Shown piece by piece: positions 22,501 through 34,982 of a stretch of 64,000 nucleotides of DNA. Under the pieces are notes generated by a model. It was not told where the DNA came from and searched no databases. It was given only the letters and a program-made list of their open reading frames with translations. How positions within the stretch are numbered: position 1 is the stretch's first letter; each line of letters begins with the position of its first letter. Position numbers and translations under genes: made by a program. Source of the DNA: Zizania palustris (lineage: Eukaryota > Streptophyta > Magnoliopsida > Poales > Poaceae); contig JAAALK010000286.1 of the NCBI GenBank assembly GCA_019279435.1, positions 51,098,289 to 51,162,288 on the forward strand, written 5' to 3'.

Positions 22501-24551
22501 GGCAGGAGGCTTCTAGTGTGGTGGTGACCCACTCTAGATCAATGAGGACCGCCAGGGCCTCCTACCGTCGTCGATGCACTGTCCTACCGTCGCCACACTC
22601 CGACCGTGTTGAAACCTCCTTTGCTGTCGTGGCCTCCCACTTCCTCCGCCATGTTGTTCTGTCTCACAGCCACCCCAATGTCCTATGACCTGTCGTCGCC
22701 ACTGCACTCAGCCACGACGCTTCATGTCGCCCACCTTCGTCTCAGTCTCTTGCCGCCACCTCCATGTTTCGGCCTCATAGGACGTGCCACACCACTAGAC
22801 CTATCTGCCTTCGCTCTATCAAATCTGCCTCCTTTACCTAACAACATAGGTGAGGATCTCAGAGGAGAGGTTTGGGATATTTTTCTAGTATCCTTCAGTT
22901 GTGCATCGCTCGTAACTGATCGCAAATCCCCAATAACATGACGAATAAGTCTACTCCATGACTATAAATGTTTTGGCAAAGCTGATTTATTTATCGGCGT
23001 GACCACTCGATGACTATAAATGTTTTAGATGACTAAATTAAAATGAGTGGAACAAATTTAAAATCACTAAAAACATTTTTTAAAAAAGAAACAAGCCCAG
23101 TATATTACCTATAATTAATACCACAAAATGCTTACTAAAATATCCTAAAAATACCATATGCAAGATTCACAAATAAGTCAGTGAAACATTCTCGTCAACA
23201 GTGAAAATAAATTATTAAAAACATTAAATTACTTTTTGAAAATAAGAAACAAACCAATTATATAAACGGAAAAATCACAAAATACTTACCAAAACATAAA
23301 CATCACAGGCAACGAGCACAAACAGACAAACAAACATTAAAATATGCTTACAGAAATATTGAAACAACAATTATATTCTAGCATGACTCACCAATCACGT
23401 CACGATATTTAGCCTAATAATATTATAATCTATGACATGATTTAACCTAACATAACATAGCTTAATGAATTCTTTGAAATTGTAATGGTATATTTCAAAA
23501 AAAATTTATAATGACATACTTCGAAATTTTCTAAATTTGTAACGGTATAGTTTGAAATTCTCTGAAATTGTAATGACATGAATCTAAATATATAAATTAT
23601 ATTGATATTTTTCCAACGTCGTTAAATTATAATGACATAGATTGAACTAACTTTAGATTCATTGTAGTCAAATATAATCTTAGCTTATAATATTATACAG
23701 GAAGCAAATAGCATTGAGTAGCTTATAATATTATTTCAAATCTAATCACAGCAAATAGCTTATAATATTCATTGTAGGGTTTATACATAGACCCTCAACC
23801 AACTCACTACTTCGGTTACATTTTTTAGAGTAGCTTTGAGAAGGAGAGTGTCTTCTCACGCTGCGACGAAAAAAATGTATAATATTAAAAAATACTACAA
23901 AAATAGAAATAAGTGACGAAGATGAAAATAAAATTTTTGATTTGCTGTGATTCGAAGTAGTAGTGGCTACATCACTACCACTCACTTTTTTAAATCAGTA
24001 TAAATGCCACTATATTTAATAATATAAGCAATTCACCTCGCGCATTTTTTTATTTATATTGGCCTGACGAAAGTGGTAGGTGGGACTGTTGGCTATATCG
24101 AGGTACAGCGGTACGGTAGCATGGCCGAATCTAAGGGTCTATGTCAACGCCAATACTACTAATAATAATAATAATTTTATAAACATTATTGTATCTATTA
24201 GTTGTAAAATTAAAAGACAAAACACCCTTTCGATAAAAAAACTATTATAACATATAAAAATTAGTAATAAATACTGAATTAATAAAAAAATATTTTTTTA
24301 CGAAGAAGAGGTAAAATAAACCCATTTTAAAATAAAAGGTAAAAATGAGTGAAGTCTTTCGTGCAAAATGGCGGTACGACAGTGAGCATTTAATAAGTGA
24401 CAAGGACGACATTCGCGGACAAGTTCGAGCTGGTGCTACTAAAAGCAGCAGCACGAGCAGCCACTGCCAGTGGAGGAAGCGAAGCCGGACAGAAATCGGA
24501 CGCACAAGGGGCCCGCGGCCGGCGATCTCGATTTATTTGCCGATTGCGGGG
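22501..24551. other. Intergenic sequence and upstream region of the carboxypeptidase-like gene
   Basis: A GC-richer part at 22500-22830 gives short ORFs without family resemblance. The rest is AT-rich, with a (TAA)n run near 24160. Positions 24340-24551 rise in GC and presumably contain the promoter and 5' UTR of the gene starting at 24552. No clear TATA box can be singled out. Confidence 0.5.
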
Positions 24552-27500
24552 ATGGCCGGACCACCGTGCCGCTCTCCGGCAGCGTGGCGTCCGCTCGTCG
24601 CTTGCCTGCTGGTCGCCGCCTTCCTCCCGCCGCTATCCGGCGCCGCGAAGGTGGTCACCCACCTGCCCGGGTTCGACGGCCCTCTCCCCTTCTACCTCGA
24701 GACCGGGTACGTATACGTAAGCTAAGGCGCTAAGCCAACAGCTGAGCTAATCAAGGCAGGCTCCTACAGGCTAGCTACAAGCTAGGCGAAGGCGACCGCC
24801 ATGAATGAGGTAGCTAGCTTCCGATCTAAGCTCATGTAGTCACGTGCAGGTACGTTGGTCTGGACGACGAGGCCGGGACGGAGCTCTTCTACTACTTCGT
24901 CGAGTCGGAGAGGAACCCAAGCCAGGACCCCCTGGTCCTCTGGCTGACAGGTGGGCCCGGCTGCTCAGGCTTCAGCGGTTTCGTCTATGAAGTGGGTAAG
25001 CTGCGTGTTAAGATTACTTTCAATTTTATTTAATTTACTTATTAATTATATCTAATCAAGGTGTGAGATTAGTTTGAGTTGAGATGGTAAATGTTGCACC
25101 GTTGATCTCTAATCCTTATAAATTTTTATAATTTTTGTGGGGTTATTACAGGTCCTTTAAACTACAAGGTGGTACCTTACAACGGCAGTTTGCCACAGTT
25201 GATCTCTAATCCTTATTCTTGGACGAAGGTGACATTTGTTATTTGTCACGCTATGAAATCTTCCGTGTGAACTATCTTAATTTACTCACTTTGAGCTTTA
25301 CTGACCAATATATATCTCAGCTGGCCAGCTTCCTCTTCCTTGATACTCCTGTTGGTTCTGGCTTCTCATACGCACGTGATCCTAAAGGTTTTTATGTTGG
25401 AGACTCTATAAGTTGTTTGCAAGTCGTGACATTTCTTAAGAAGGTGACAAAAAGCACACTTGATCTTCGATTACCACTTGAGTGGCCATATATATATATA
25501 TATATATACAAATGATATCCTACACCACGGATGTAGAATAGCTATTCTACCGACAAATCTACTACTGAGAAAAAAGTAGTACTCAATAGCTATTCTACTG
25601 AGAAAATCCACTACTGAAAGTAGTGGGTGTAGAATAGTTATTCTACACGCGTGGTGTAGAATAGTGTTACCGTATATATATATATATATAATTGTGTCTA
25701 TTGCTTGCTTATTAATTATCATGTATTGATTGATGTACATGCTAATGTAGTGGTTTAACGATCACCCACAATATCTTCCAAACCACTTCTATCTTGGTGG
25801 AAGTTCATATGCTGCAAAGATGATTCCAGTAATTACAACTCACGTTTTGGAAGGTAACCCTTCTTTACAGTTTTTCTTGGGTGCGTAAAAAGTTATTGTT
25901 GGCCTAATATATTTATGCTAACGGGGTTTGTTTAACCTCGAAGGACTACTAATTACGAAGTACTGGTTCAAGTTCAGGTCTCCGAAAAAATAAAAAACTT
26001 TACATACAGTGAATAATGTCAATTCGGATTACAACATTCAGTCCCCTTTTACAATATAAACCACCAATATTTATAGACAAATTATAACATCATAATATTA
26101 ATTTACAATAAAAACTATGTAAAATTGACGGTATATATTCTTGAATGCACATAATCCTATACTATTTACAACCGTGTTTTTAATTTTATCGACATAAGAT
26201 AAAATTTAACCATTACATGCTGGTGGAGTGACAAATGGCACCATAATATATGTTGTTCTTTTTGTCAGAATTTTTTCATAACTGTTTCCATGGTATGCAA
26301 GAAACTTTAGTGAATGTGCCCTTAAGGTGCCTGTCTAATTAAACATTTCTTCTCCTAAGGCTGATTCATGCTTTGATCAGTTGCTTATGTTTGATGATAA
26401 CTTCTCATGTAAGCAGTTAATTCCTATGTAATCTTTGACCTTGACATTTTTTGTGCTCCAGAAATTGAAGCAAGGCGCCAACCTCTAATTAATCTCAAGG
26501 CATGCGGTTCTGTACTTCTGTAGCCCTCAAACAGATGATATAACGACTAGTTCCTTTCGGTTTCGGAAAACTAAAATTGATGATAAATTGCGTGAAAAAA
26601 ATGTCTTGTGTTTGTTTGTAGGGCTATATAGTTGGCAACCCAGTTACAGGCTCAGACATCGACATGAACTTCAGAGTTCCATATGCTCATGGCGTTGGAA
26701 TTATATCTGACCAGCTATATGAGGTAGTTCCAGCTCCACATTCGTACTCTTTCACAGTGTTGTTGTGGGTCAAGTCTTAGTTTTTTTTTTCCCAAAAATT
26801 CCTTGAAGGCTGCAATGAAGAACTGTAATGGAGATTATGTAAATCCGGCCAACAAAATCTGTGGCCAAGTGCTACAGACTATTCATGATGTAAGTAAGAT
26901 TCATGAACTGACCTATTCCATTGAAGTGCATAATGCCAAAGTGCCATCGGAGTCATGCACATTTCCTTGTGTTGTTACTTGTTACAGCTCATATATGAAG
27001 TTTCGATAGATGATATCTTGGAAGATAAGTGTGTTCTTATTGCACCAAAACCTACAAATGGTGATTCTGGAAGCCGGATTCTGTCAGAAGAACATATTCA
27101 GCTACGCAATCCTCCACCGGAACCGGGCATCGAATGCTTTGTAAGTCATAATAATATTGCTAGCGGTGATGTTTCGATGGAAGATTTTGTTGAACATGAC
27201 GAGAACGCTATCTGACTTATCACTCCATTTCTCTCTACGATCCAAAATGCAGACATACATGTACTACTTGTCTTATTTTTGGGCAAACTACAACGGCACT
27301 AGAGACGCCTTAGGTATAAGGGAGGTAAACATTACGATTTGTTCTACACCAGAAATTACTTCTGTAGCATTGTATATGTGATGCAGTAGCATCAGCATTT
27401 GATTGAAGCTATGAAATTGACCTTTTCATAGCTCCAGCATTTGTACATTTTGTCTTTCCAAATATATTATTGCTAATTTTAGTGGCTAATGGCACAGTTA

Positions 27501-28271
27501 AAATATGGCAACAGGGTACAGTCGATGAGTGGATAAGATGTAACCGGACCATGCACTACACTCCGGACATCCCAAGCAGCATAGGGTATCATCACATCGT
27601 CAACAACAAGGGCTACCGTGTGCTAGTTTATAGGTGAAGCGAAATCATCGGAGAAATTTTTATCACTCAGCTCGTCCAGAAGCGGCCTGCTATTCCATAC
27701 GCGTTGTGGTTGTGGCCATAATCCTCTCTTGTTTGTGCAGTGGAGATCATGATCTCTCTGTGCCATTTCTTGGCACACATTCATGGATCAGATCCTTTGA
27801 ATACCCCGTTGTCGACGACTGGAGAGCATGGCACGTCGATGGCCAGACTGCAGGGTGAATTTACATATATTTTTTCTTCTTCTTAACACGCAAGGATAAC
27901 ATCTGTTGATTTAACTTGTAAACATATACAAAGTTGATTTTCTTGTGCTAAAGAACATCATCATCATCATCATCATTATATATATATACTGTGCACTTCA
28001 CTTTTCTGAGATTCTTGTACTTTGCCCAGGTTCACCATAAGATACAACAATCTGACCTTTGCGACGCTTAAGGTTAGATTGTTTTTCTTCCAAGATCTCT
28101 TGAGTTTGGCGATTTCATTCCATCTTGTTCGAAAGGTGAATGAATATTTGCAAACCATAATCAAATCCTGTTTGGTTTCCTGTGCAGGGCGCTGGACACA
28201 CTGCCGTGGAGTACGTACGAAAACAAGGCTTTGCCATGGCTCAGAGATGGATCGACGAGCTGCCTCTTTAA
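24552..28271 (+). CDS. Serine carboxypeptidase-like (SCPL, peptidase S10 family) protein, 14 exons
   Basis: Exons: 24552-24706, 24850-24995, 25152-25228, 25321-25443, 25751-25853, 26462-26499, 26622-26723, 26809-26889, 26988-27140, 27253-27324, 27515-27633, 27741-27854, 28030-28072, 28188-28271. They total 1410 nt, 469 residues, the usual length for plant clade I SCPL proteins. A signal peptide ([17 protein letters not shown]) predicts secretory or vacuolar location. Family motifs are [10 protein letters not shown], the nucleophile region GGSSYAAK (Ser186), [10 protein letters not shown] (Asp394) and GAGHTAVEY (His446), so the triad is complete. The usual GDSYAG or GESYAG box reads GSSYAA here. 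Known members are carboxypeptidases or acyltransferases using glucose esters; the sequence alone does not decide. Intron 6 begins with GC (26500-26501) rather than GT. The start ATG was chosen because it directly precedes the signal peptide; an upstream in-frame ATG at 24345 would bury it. Confidence 0.93.
25514..25672. mobile_element. Palindromic MITE in intron 4 of the SCPL gene, inside TA repeats
   Basis: The arms CCTACACCACGGATGTAGAA and its approximate reverse complement at 25640-25665 can fold into a long hairpin of about 160 bp. The element lies between (TA)n runs at 25487-25508 and 25673-25690, consistent with TA target preference. No coding capacity. Confidence 0.75.
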
Positions 28272-28866
28272 CTACGAGTACGAGAGATCAATACGACGCG
28301 TTGCTTGTTGATTGCTTTCAATAACCTTGCACAGATCGTGCTGTGCAGTCTTCTCCCAAGTGAACATTTGTCACGTGAACCGTTGTGAACCGTTGATTTC
28401 TGTCATTTGTTTCCACGGACCCTTGATGAGAGGTAGAAAGGATTTGGTTGTTTCGGTTTAGTAATATAATCCAGCTTATTCCAGTTTATTTTTATAGTTT
28501 AAAATAAACAGATGAGATTATCATGTCTGCAATTTAATAAGCTAGTGGAATCTATTTTTTTTTGTAAGCAAGATTAGTACAATTCCAAATTAATTGAAAC
28601 AAAGTTGGGCAGTATGATCCACTACATTACATTGGGTTGTTGATCAAATCCATCTTCGCCCACTTTCTCTTTGTTTTTGTTTCGACGGCTATGCGACATA
28701 TCCCAATGAATTTGCAGCTAGGGTTCAAATCCGCATGATACGATCAAATTTCATAGGTTCTGTTCTTTCTCAGATCCAACGAGTCAGCGCCCGTTCGAAA
28801 TAAAACTATGGAAGGTAAATGAAATTGAGCTTATATCAATTATTTTACGGTATACATTATATTATA
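28272..28866. other. Downstream region of the SCPL gene
   Basis: 3' UTR and intergenic sequence. Nothing with a recognisable function is visible beyond AT-rich stretches. Confidence 0.5.
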
Positions 28867-29098
28867 CTCCCTTCGTTCACTTTTAAATGATGTAGTTGAC
28901 TTTTATCTTAACGTTTGATCATTCGTCTTATTCAAAAAACTTATTGAAATATCATTTATTTTGTTATAATTTGTTTTATTATTAAAATTACTTCAAGTAT
29001 AACTTATACTTTTGCATATTTGTATAAATTTTTGAATAAAACAAATGGTCAAACTTTGAGATAAAAGTCAACTGTTTATATTATATTATATCAAATTC
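28867..29098. mobile_element. Stowaway-like MITE
   Basis: It begins with the CTCCCTTCGTTCAC type of end preceded by TA. The left arm GTTGACTTTTATCTTAACG pairs with the right arm at about 29050-29072. Such CTCCCTCCGT-ended elements are abundant in grass genomes and insert at TA. The right end is diverged and approximate. Confidence 0.72.
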
Positions 29099-29503
29099 AA
29101 TCTTAAACAGCCGTCTAATTAAAAACCAATAATTTGTAACTTATGTTTGTTCGAAAACCCCGGAACGAGCACCTCGACGAACCCGGTCGAAAAGGCACAA
29201 ACCCTTCCCCGGTTCTCCCCCTCGCAGCTCCGTGACTCCGTAGACGGACGAACGGCAAGGCCTCCGGCCTCCGTCACCAGCGAGGCAGGGAGCAACCCGA
29301 GGCGGCACACAACTACCGGCCGGTTCCGCAGTGCACACCGCCCCAACCACCGCCCAGATCTCATCTGAGTTCTGACCCACCACCCTCGATTCGGCGCCTT
29401 CCTGATCCGGCCTCGTGCCGGTGATGCCCCGGCCCCGCGCGACCTCGAATCTGGGAGATTTCTGTGTCGTCTACTCGTAGCGAGGAGATTGGTTCGTGCC
29501 GCG

Positions 29504-31481
29504 ATGCAGGCGCGGGTGGCGTCCATGGAGGACGTGAAGGAGGCGAGGCAGCCCGCGGCGGGGGCGGGGGCGGGGGCGGGGGCGCAGGGGAGAGTGTTCC
29601 CGACGGGGATGCTCAAGGTGTTCCTGGGATTCCTGCTGCTCTGCGGGGCCCTCTCGGCGGTCGGCATGTACATGGCGCGGCACACGCTGGCGGCGGCCGC
29701 GCCCGCGCTGTTCCGGCCGTGCCTGGGGGCCTGGGGCTCCACCGCGGCGGAGGAGCCGGAAGGGCTGGAGCAGTGGACGCGCCCCCCCGACCGCTTGGAC
29801 CACGCCATGACGGACGATGAGCTGCTCTGGCGCGCGTCGTTCGCTCCGCGGGTGCGCCAGTACCCGTTCCGCCGCGTGCCCAAGGTGGCCTTCATGTTCC
29901 TCACCCGCGGCCCGCTGCCGCTGGCGCCGCTCTGGGAGCGCTTCTTCCGCCACAACGAGGGCCGGTACTCCATTTACGTCCATGCGTTGCCGTCCTACCG
30001 CGCCAACTTCACCTCCGACTCCGTCTTCTACCGCCGCCAAATCCCGAGTAAGGTTAGTTCTGCTTTACTCTATGTTTGGTGCTTACAGCATTGCCAGGAC
30101 CATAATGTGGTAGACGGACTCCCTATTTATGCCGATCTATACGTCAAAGCATGTTCCATTGTAGGCTTGTAGCTCCGGTACTGTACATTGACCTTCACGG
30201 TACTATTCCTGGACAATTCGCATGTAATCTGGCCAACTTGCTGCCTAATGAAGTAAACCAGATCCGCATCACTATATTGCCAACGTACTGGCTGGAGACA
30301 CATTTGTAGTTCTGAAAGTTCAAAAGTTGGGATGCCCTCATGGGTTCTCACAACTCATCAATTTGAGTTTGAAACTGTTCATAGTTTGAACCAGTGATGT
30401 TGGCCATGATAGTGTGGAAGTTCTGACAGGAACATCAATCTGTTTTTTATATACATTTAAAGTCTGGAAGGTTGTGAATTACTTTCCAAAACGGCTGGTC
30501 ATGGTTGTGAAATTTGTATTGGATCATGGTGGTTATGTTATGCTGGGTTTTCACATTAAATGTTGGTAGCAGAATATTTATGCATACTTTGATTAACTTG
30601 CAAAAACTACTTTGTCTTCCATAGCTACTGTTATCTGTTATTGTACTACTAAAAATGTGATTCAGGATAAGGCAGGTTACATTCGTTTACTCTATGCTGG
30701 ATGAACCATATGTACCATTATAGTTGTATTTATTATTAGTGATCCACTGGAAAAGTAATTTATTTAGCTTCTTGTGGCCATTAACTTTCTCGGTGTTGAG
30801 ATGACCTGACATATTCTTTTATTTGTGTGCTGATCACAGGTTGCGGAATGGGGTGAGATGACCATGTGTGATGCTGAGAGACGCCTTCTGGCAAATGCTC
30901 TGCTGGATATATCCAATGAGTGGTTTGTCCTTGTGTCAGAGACATGTATTCCTATATTTGATTTCAACACCACATACCAATACCTCCAGAATTCAAGTCA
31001 AAGCTTTCTCATGGCATTCGATGATCCTGGACCATATGGACGGGGCAGGTACAATTGGAACATGACCCCAGAAGTTGAACTCACACAATGGCGCAAAGGA
31101 TCACAATGGTTCGAAGTAGACAGGGAGCTTGCCATTGCAATTGTGAAAGACACACTCTATCACCCTAAATTCAAGGAGTTCTGCAGGCCTCATTGTTACG
31201 TTGACGAGCACTATTTCCCTACGATGCTCACAATTGAAGCGCCACAAAGCCTGGCTAACAGAAGTATTACTTGGGTGGATTGGTCAAGAGGAGGCGCACA
31301 TCCTGCCACTTTTGGTAGGGGTGATATCACTGAGGAATTTCTGAGAAGAGTTCAATCGGGCCGAACTTGTTCATACAATAGTCAAAACTCCACAATGTGC
31401 TTCCTGTTTGCTCGGAAGTTTGCTCCAAGTGCGCTGGGGCCATTGTTAGAGTTAGCACCCACTGTGCTCGGTTTTGGCTGA
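29504..31481 (+). CDS. GT14-family (DUF266, core-2/I-branching enzyme-like) glycosyltransferase, 2 exons
   Basis: Exons 29504-30052 and 30840-31481 give 1191 nt and 396 residues. The intron of 787 bp has GT-AG ends and is in phase. The protein has a short cytosolic N-terminus with an Ala-Gly repeat, one membrane anchor at about residues 38-58 (VFLGFLLLCGALSAVGMYM), then the family domain starting PKVAFMFLTRGPLPLAPLW and continuing with MCDAERRLLANAL, EWFVLVSETCIPIF, RKGSQWFEVDR, CYVDEHYFPTML and ITWVDWSRGGAHPATF. Type II topology fits a Golgi enzyme. Plant DUF266 proteins are related to animal core-2 N-acetylglucosaminyltransferases and one rice member (BC10) affects cell walls; the substrate here is unknown. 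The first exon is very GC-rich and the second is not, a usual grass pattern. The start is the first ATG; upstream sequence 29100-29503 is the promoter and 5' UTR. Confidence 0.93.
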
Positions 31482-32260
31482 TGTATGGTTGAACAGGTGC
31501 GCACCCCTTGTAATTTTGATACTAGATGACGGTAGGATTACATATGTAGAGAAGTGGGCTTGTCTTGATGGATGAAAGCTCGAACGCTGCCCATCTCTGC
31601 TTCATTGTGTTATACACAAACTTGTACCATTTTGTATAGTAACCTGACACTTTTTGTTAGAATACTACCTTTTTTTGTTTAACAGAAGTTATTACGGTGA
31701 AATTATGGGGAGAAAAATGCCGAGTCTAATTTTAGAGGTAACGTGGATCACACACAGTCTGAGTCAAAAATAAAATGCAGATGCTGGAAGCGTTGAATCA
31801 AAGTGCAGTTTGTCAACTGCACCGTGCACTGGAAGGATAAAATCAAAGCACATTTGGTTTACTGTGCCAAATGGGCCGAGCCTGGATTGCTGGAACAGGT
31901 CCAAAGCTTCGAGGGCCCTCTTAAAATAGATGGAGGATAAAACTGAAGTTTATAACAATTATTCAATGATTTAATGCTAAGAATTGATAAACTATTTTAA
32001 CATATATTTTTATATTTTTCATGCAGATTAAAAAAAGTACTGTTTAAGAGCTTTTAAAGCATGGTTGTAGTTTTGAACGGACCTAAGTTGTACTTGAGTT
32101 GGTGAGTTGTGTACTTGTATCCCTGTCTGATCCCACCCAGAAAAACCTGTGGCCTTAATCCTTTTCAGGGATTCCACATATCAAGCATAGCAACCTGGCC
32201 GCACTTGGAAGAAGAGTAGGCACTGGGGACTGGAGAGCAAACAATTGAGTTCCAATTCCC
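31482..32260. other. Intergenic sequence
   Basis: 3' UTR of the glycosyltransferase and upstream region of the next gene. I see no transposon ends and no other gene. Confidence 0.5.
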
Positions 32261-34094
32261 ATGGCCATTCACAGCAGCTTCAACGTTTCATCAATCAGCT
32301 GCAAAGCATCTCCAACCGCTGGTCACCTTGGCTCAGAGGAACAGCATTAGCAGGAGGGGCCTTCTTACCTTGCTGACCTCCACCGCGGCCATACCTGAGG
32401 CTAGTGAATCAAGAAAGGCTCTGCTGCAAGGTATGCGCAAATTTGGTCTGAGTTTATTACAGCGTTTTGAGGAATCAGTATTTGCAATTGATTTGGTATC
32501 CACCTTGTGATCTGCCATCATGTTTCCTCCTTGGCATGTGTGTGTAGAGTATCTCAACAAGTCGAAGGAAAACAAAGAAAAGAATGACAAAGAGGTATGC
32601 AGCCTTCAAGTTTTTCCCTTGGTATCCCATGGTTACCGATAAAATTTAGGTGGTGTTTTGTTCGCTGGACTAAAGTTTAGTCTATGTCACATCAGATGTT
32701 TGGACATAAATTTGAAGGATTAAACTTTAACTGATTATAAAAATAATTACAGAATTAGAGGATTATTCACGAGACAATTTTTTAAGCCTAATTAATCCAT
32801 GATTAACAAATGTTTACTGTAGCATCACATTGTCAAATCATGATGTAATCAGGCTCATTAGATTCGTCTCGCGAATAATCCACCGATTATGAATGGGTTT
32901 TATAAATAGTCTATATTTAATACTCCAAAATAGCATCCAAACATCCAATGTAACGCGACTAAAATTTAGGACTAAAAAACCAAATGGGGGCTTACCTTTT
33001 GCTTTTGCTTTTGTTTGGTTCACTAATCCCTACGTTCTCCTCTCTTAAACTCTGTGCACTTCAAAAGTATTAGGCCCATATTCTTCCAAATCCAGTGCTT
33101 CACATTTATTTACCTTTGCTTTCCATTTTCTTCGAAACGATGCAAGTGTGTGGCTAATTTTAGTCCAAGTAATAATTAATGCTGTTAAATATTCATAGAG
33201 AAATCAGTCCTAGGACTGCAATAGGTGTTGACCAAAAAAACTGAATGATAAAAAGTCTAAATCATCTAAGTAGTCCCAGGTAATTAACATAGGAGGTACT
33301 TTGAGTCAGATAGTTTATAGAGTCAGTTGACAAAATCAAAAATATAGGGACAATTTTTGTTTAGGTATAAGAATGATGTGGATGGAGGTAAAGTGGTCCA
33401 ATATGAAGAACTTCAGGAAAGTTAGGAGTTAGGACTGATACTTGTATGCATCTTCCGTTGAATAGCTTAATGGTTCTCAACTCTGGAGTACGTGCTATGA
33501 CTTCAAACAGCAACCTTGTACTATAAACTTTTTTACAGTTAATTTCTCTAACTTTAATTGATTTTATAGAAAAATGTATTAAGATATGTAGCATCAAATT
33601 AGTTTCATTAAATCTACAATAAAATATATCTTAATTGGGTATTTATTAGATTTTATATATGTTAACATGATTCCATTTAAACTCGGTTAAAGTTAAAGAA
33701 GTTTGACTTAAAAAGTCAAACTACTTATAATATTAGAATTGAAACTTATAATATGAAGAATTCTCAGAAATAGTCAGATCTTGGTGCAATCAACTGTAGC
33801 CGCTTTACAATTCTCGAGGAATTCGAGGCTGTAAATCTAGTTTTGTCCATATGAATGTACACTGGCACAAAAGAACACAAAAGAATTCACCATGAAAGGC
33901 GTAGATGCCGATTGGTTGCCACTGATTCTATTCTGTGCTGCCCTTTTCTCGCATTCCAGAGGCTAGACGACTACTACAAGAGGAACTACAGGGATTACTT
34001 CGGTCTCATCGAAGGCGCTGCTAGAGAGAAGAAACAAGATGAGCTCACGGAGTCGGAGAAAGGAATCCTCGAATGGCTTGACAAGAATAGATAG
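32261..34094 (+). CDS. Small probable plastid protein, 3 exons, with an apparent frameshift in exon 1
   Basis: Exons: 32261-32430 (the good frame is open from before 32328), 32548-32594 and 33960-34094, all with GT-AG introns. The downstream frame yields 94 codons from 32328: SISRRGLLTLLTSTAAIP, then a charged helical part rich in K and E (EYLNKSKENKEKNDKE, DDYYKRNYRDYFGLIE, EKGILEWLDKNR). The only nearby ATG (32261) opens a serine-rich leader (MAIHSSFNVSSISCKAS) typical of plastid transit peptides, but in a frame shifted by one base that ends at TAG after LGSEEQH. The exon sum from that ATG is 352 nt, one more than a multiple of three. The RRG plus hydrophobic run resembles a twin-arginine thylakoid signal. 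I do not recognise the family with certainty. It could be a real gene with a base error, a recent pseudogene, or a gene with an unseen 5' exon. Confidence 0.62.
32649..32990. mobile_element. MITE in intron 2 of the small plastid-type gene
   Basis: The left end GGTGGTGTTTTGTTCGCTGG and right end AACCAAATGGGGG are roughly inverted, and the interior contains ATTAGATTCGTCTCGCGAAT, a sequence I recognise from a common rice MITE type. About 340 bp, no coding capacity. The family name is not assigned. Confidence 0.65.
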
Positions 34095-34982
34095 TCAGGA
34101 GGATCTTCAAAGGTTTCTTCCAGTTTTCTGCTCTAGTTATGGTGCTTCTCTGACAAGCATGTTTGTCTCAAGGCTGTGTCACATGTGTACAGACGAAGGA
34201 AAGGATTATGATAGGTGATCGACCAATGGCCAGCTAACTGCAGGACGATCTCTCCATGAAAGTTGTGTGATTTTCCGATCTCCAGGACCAGAGACAATCT
34301 TGCCAAACATGTAAAGTGCATGCATCATTTGAACCAGCTCTCTGCTTTATATGGTGATAGAAAATTTGCATCCTGCACTTGTGCTTGTTTCTTGGTGCAC
34401 TGTAACGAGTAGTTTGTAAGAATACAGATATAATATGTTTGCTCAACTACACGGTCACAAAACAAAAAAAAAAATCTTAGCTACTGTCAATGGTGAAACG
34501 AGAAGCTCTGGTGAGTACTTTGTATATGCTCGACAATGGATCTACACATGACAGAACATGGAACTACCCTTACACTTGTCTTGAAGAAGAAACAGGACAC
34601 ACGGACAGAATATCCTCCTCTTCCAGGTAATATATGTTACTTTGCTTGAAAGTTGAAAGCATGCTCCCAAGCAGGATATGAGGCGGGGGAATGCAATCTA
34701 CCCTAAAGAACACCTGATCATAAAAGACGACTATCCACTCTGCACCATTTATAGTCTCGAGAAATCCATCTTGACGAGAGCCTACATCGCACGATCATAA
34801 ACACTTCAACAGATGGGTGCTCTCAAATCTGATTGTGGCAAATGTCGGCTGGGGAACAAACTCGATGACACCGAGTTCGGCTGCCGATATTTTTCACGTG
34901 GCATTCACTTCATTTGTTCAATTCTCTGCTCTCAACTGGTACTGTGGAATTAAAATCATTTTTCATAGATCACAGTCAGTTT
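34095..34982. other. Intergenic sequence upstream of the tRNA gene
   Basis: 3' flank of the small gene and about 900 bp with no recognisable gene or transposon ends. Confidence 0.5.

Noticed and set aside
22606..22941. 111-codon ORF as a possible gene
   Set aside because: No recognisable domain, no flanking exon structure, and ordinary Pro/Leu/Ser composition from a C-rich stretch next to a repeat.
24345..24551. N-terminal extension of the SCPL protein from an upstream in-frame ATG
   Set aside because: It would place 69 polar residues before the signal peptide; the ATG at 24552 fits the family start.
29119..30040. Antisense ORFs of 284 and 189 codons over the GT14 first exon
   Set aside because: They are complementary shadows of a GC-rich exon with a clear family match on the plus strand.
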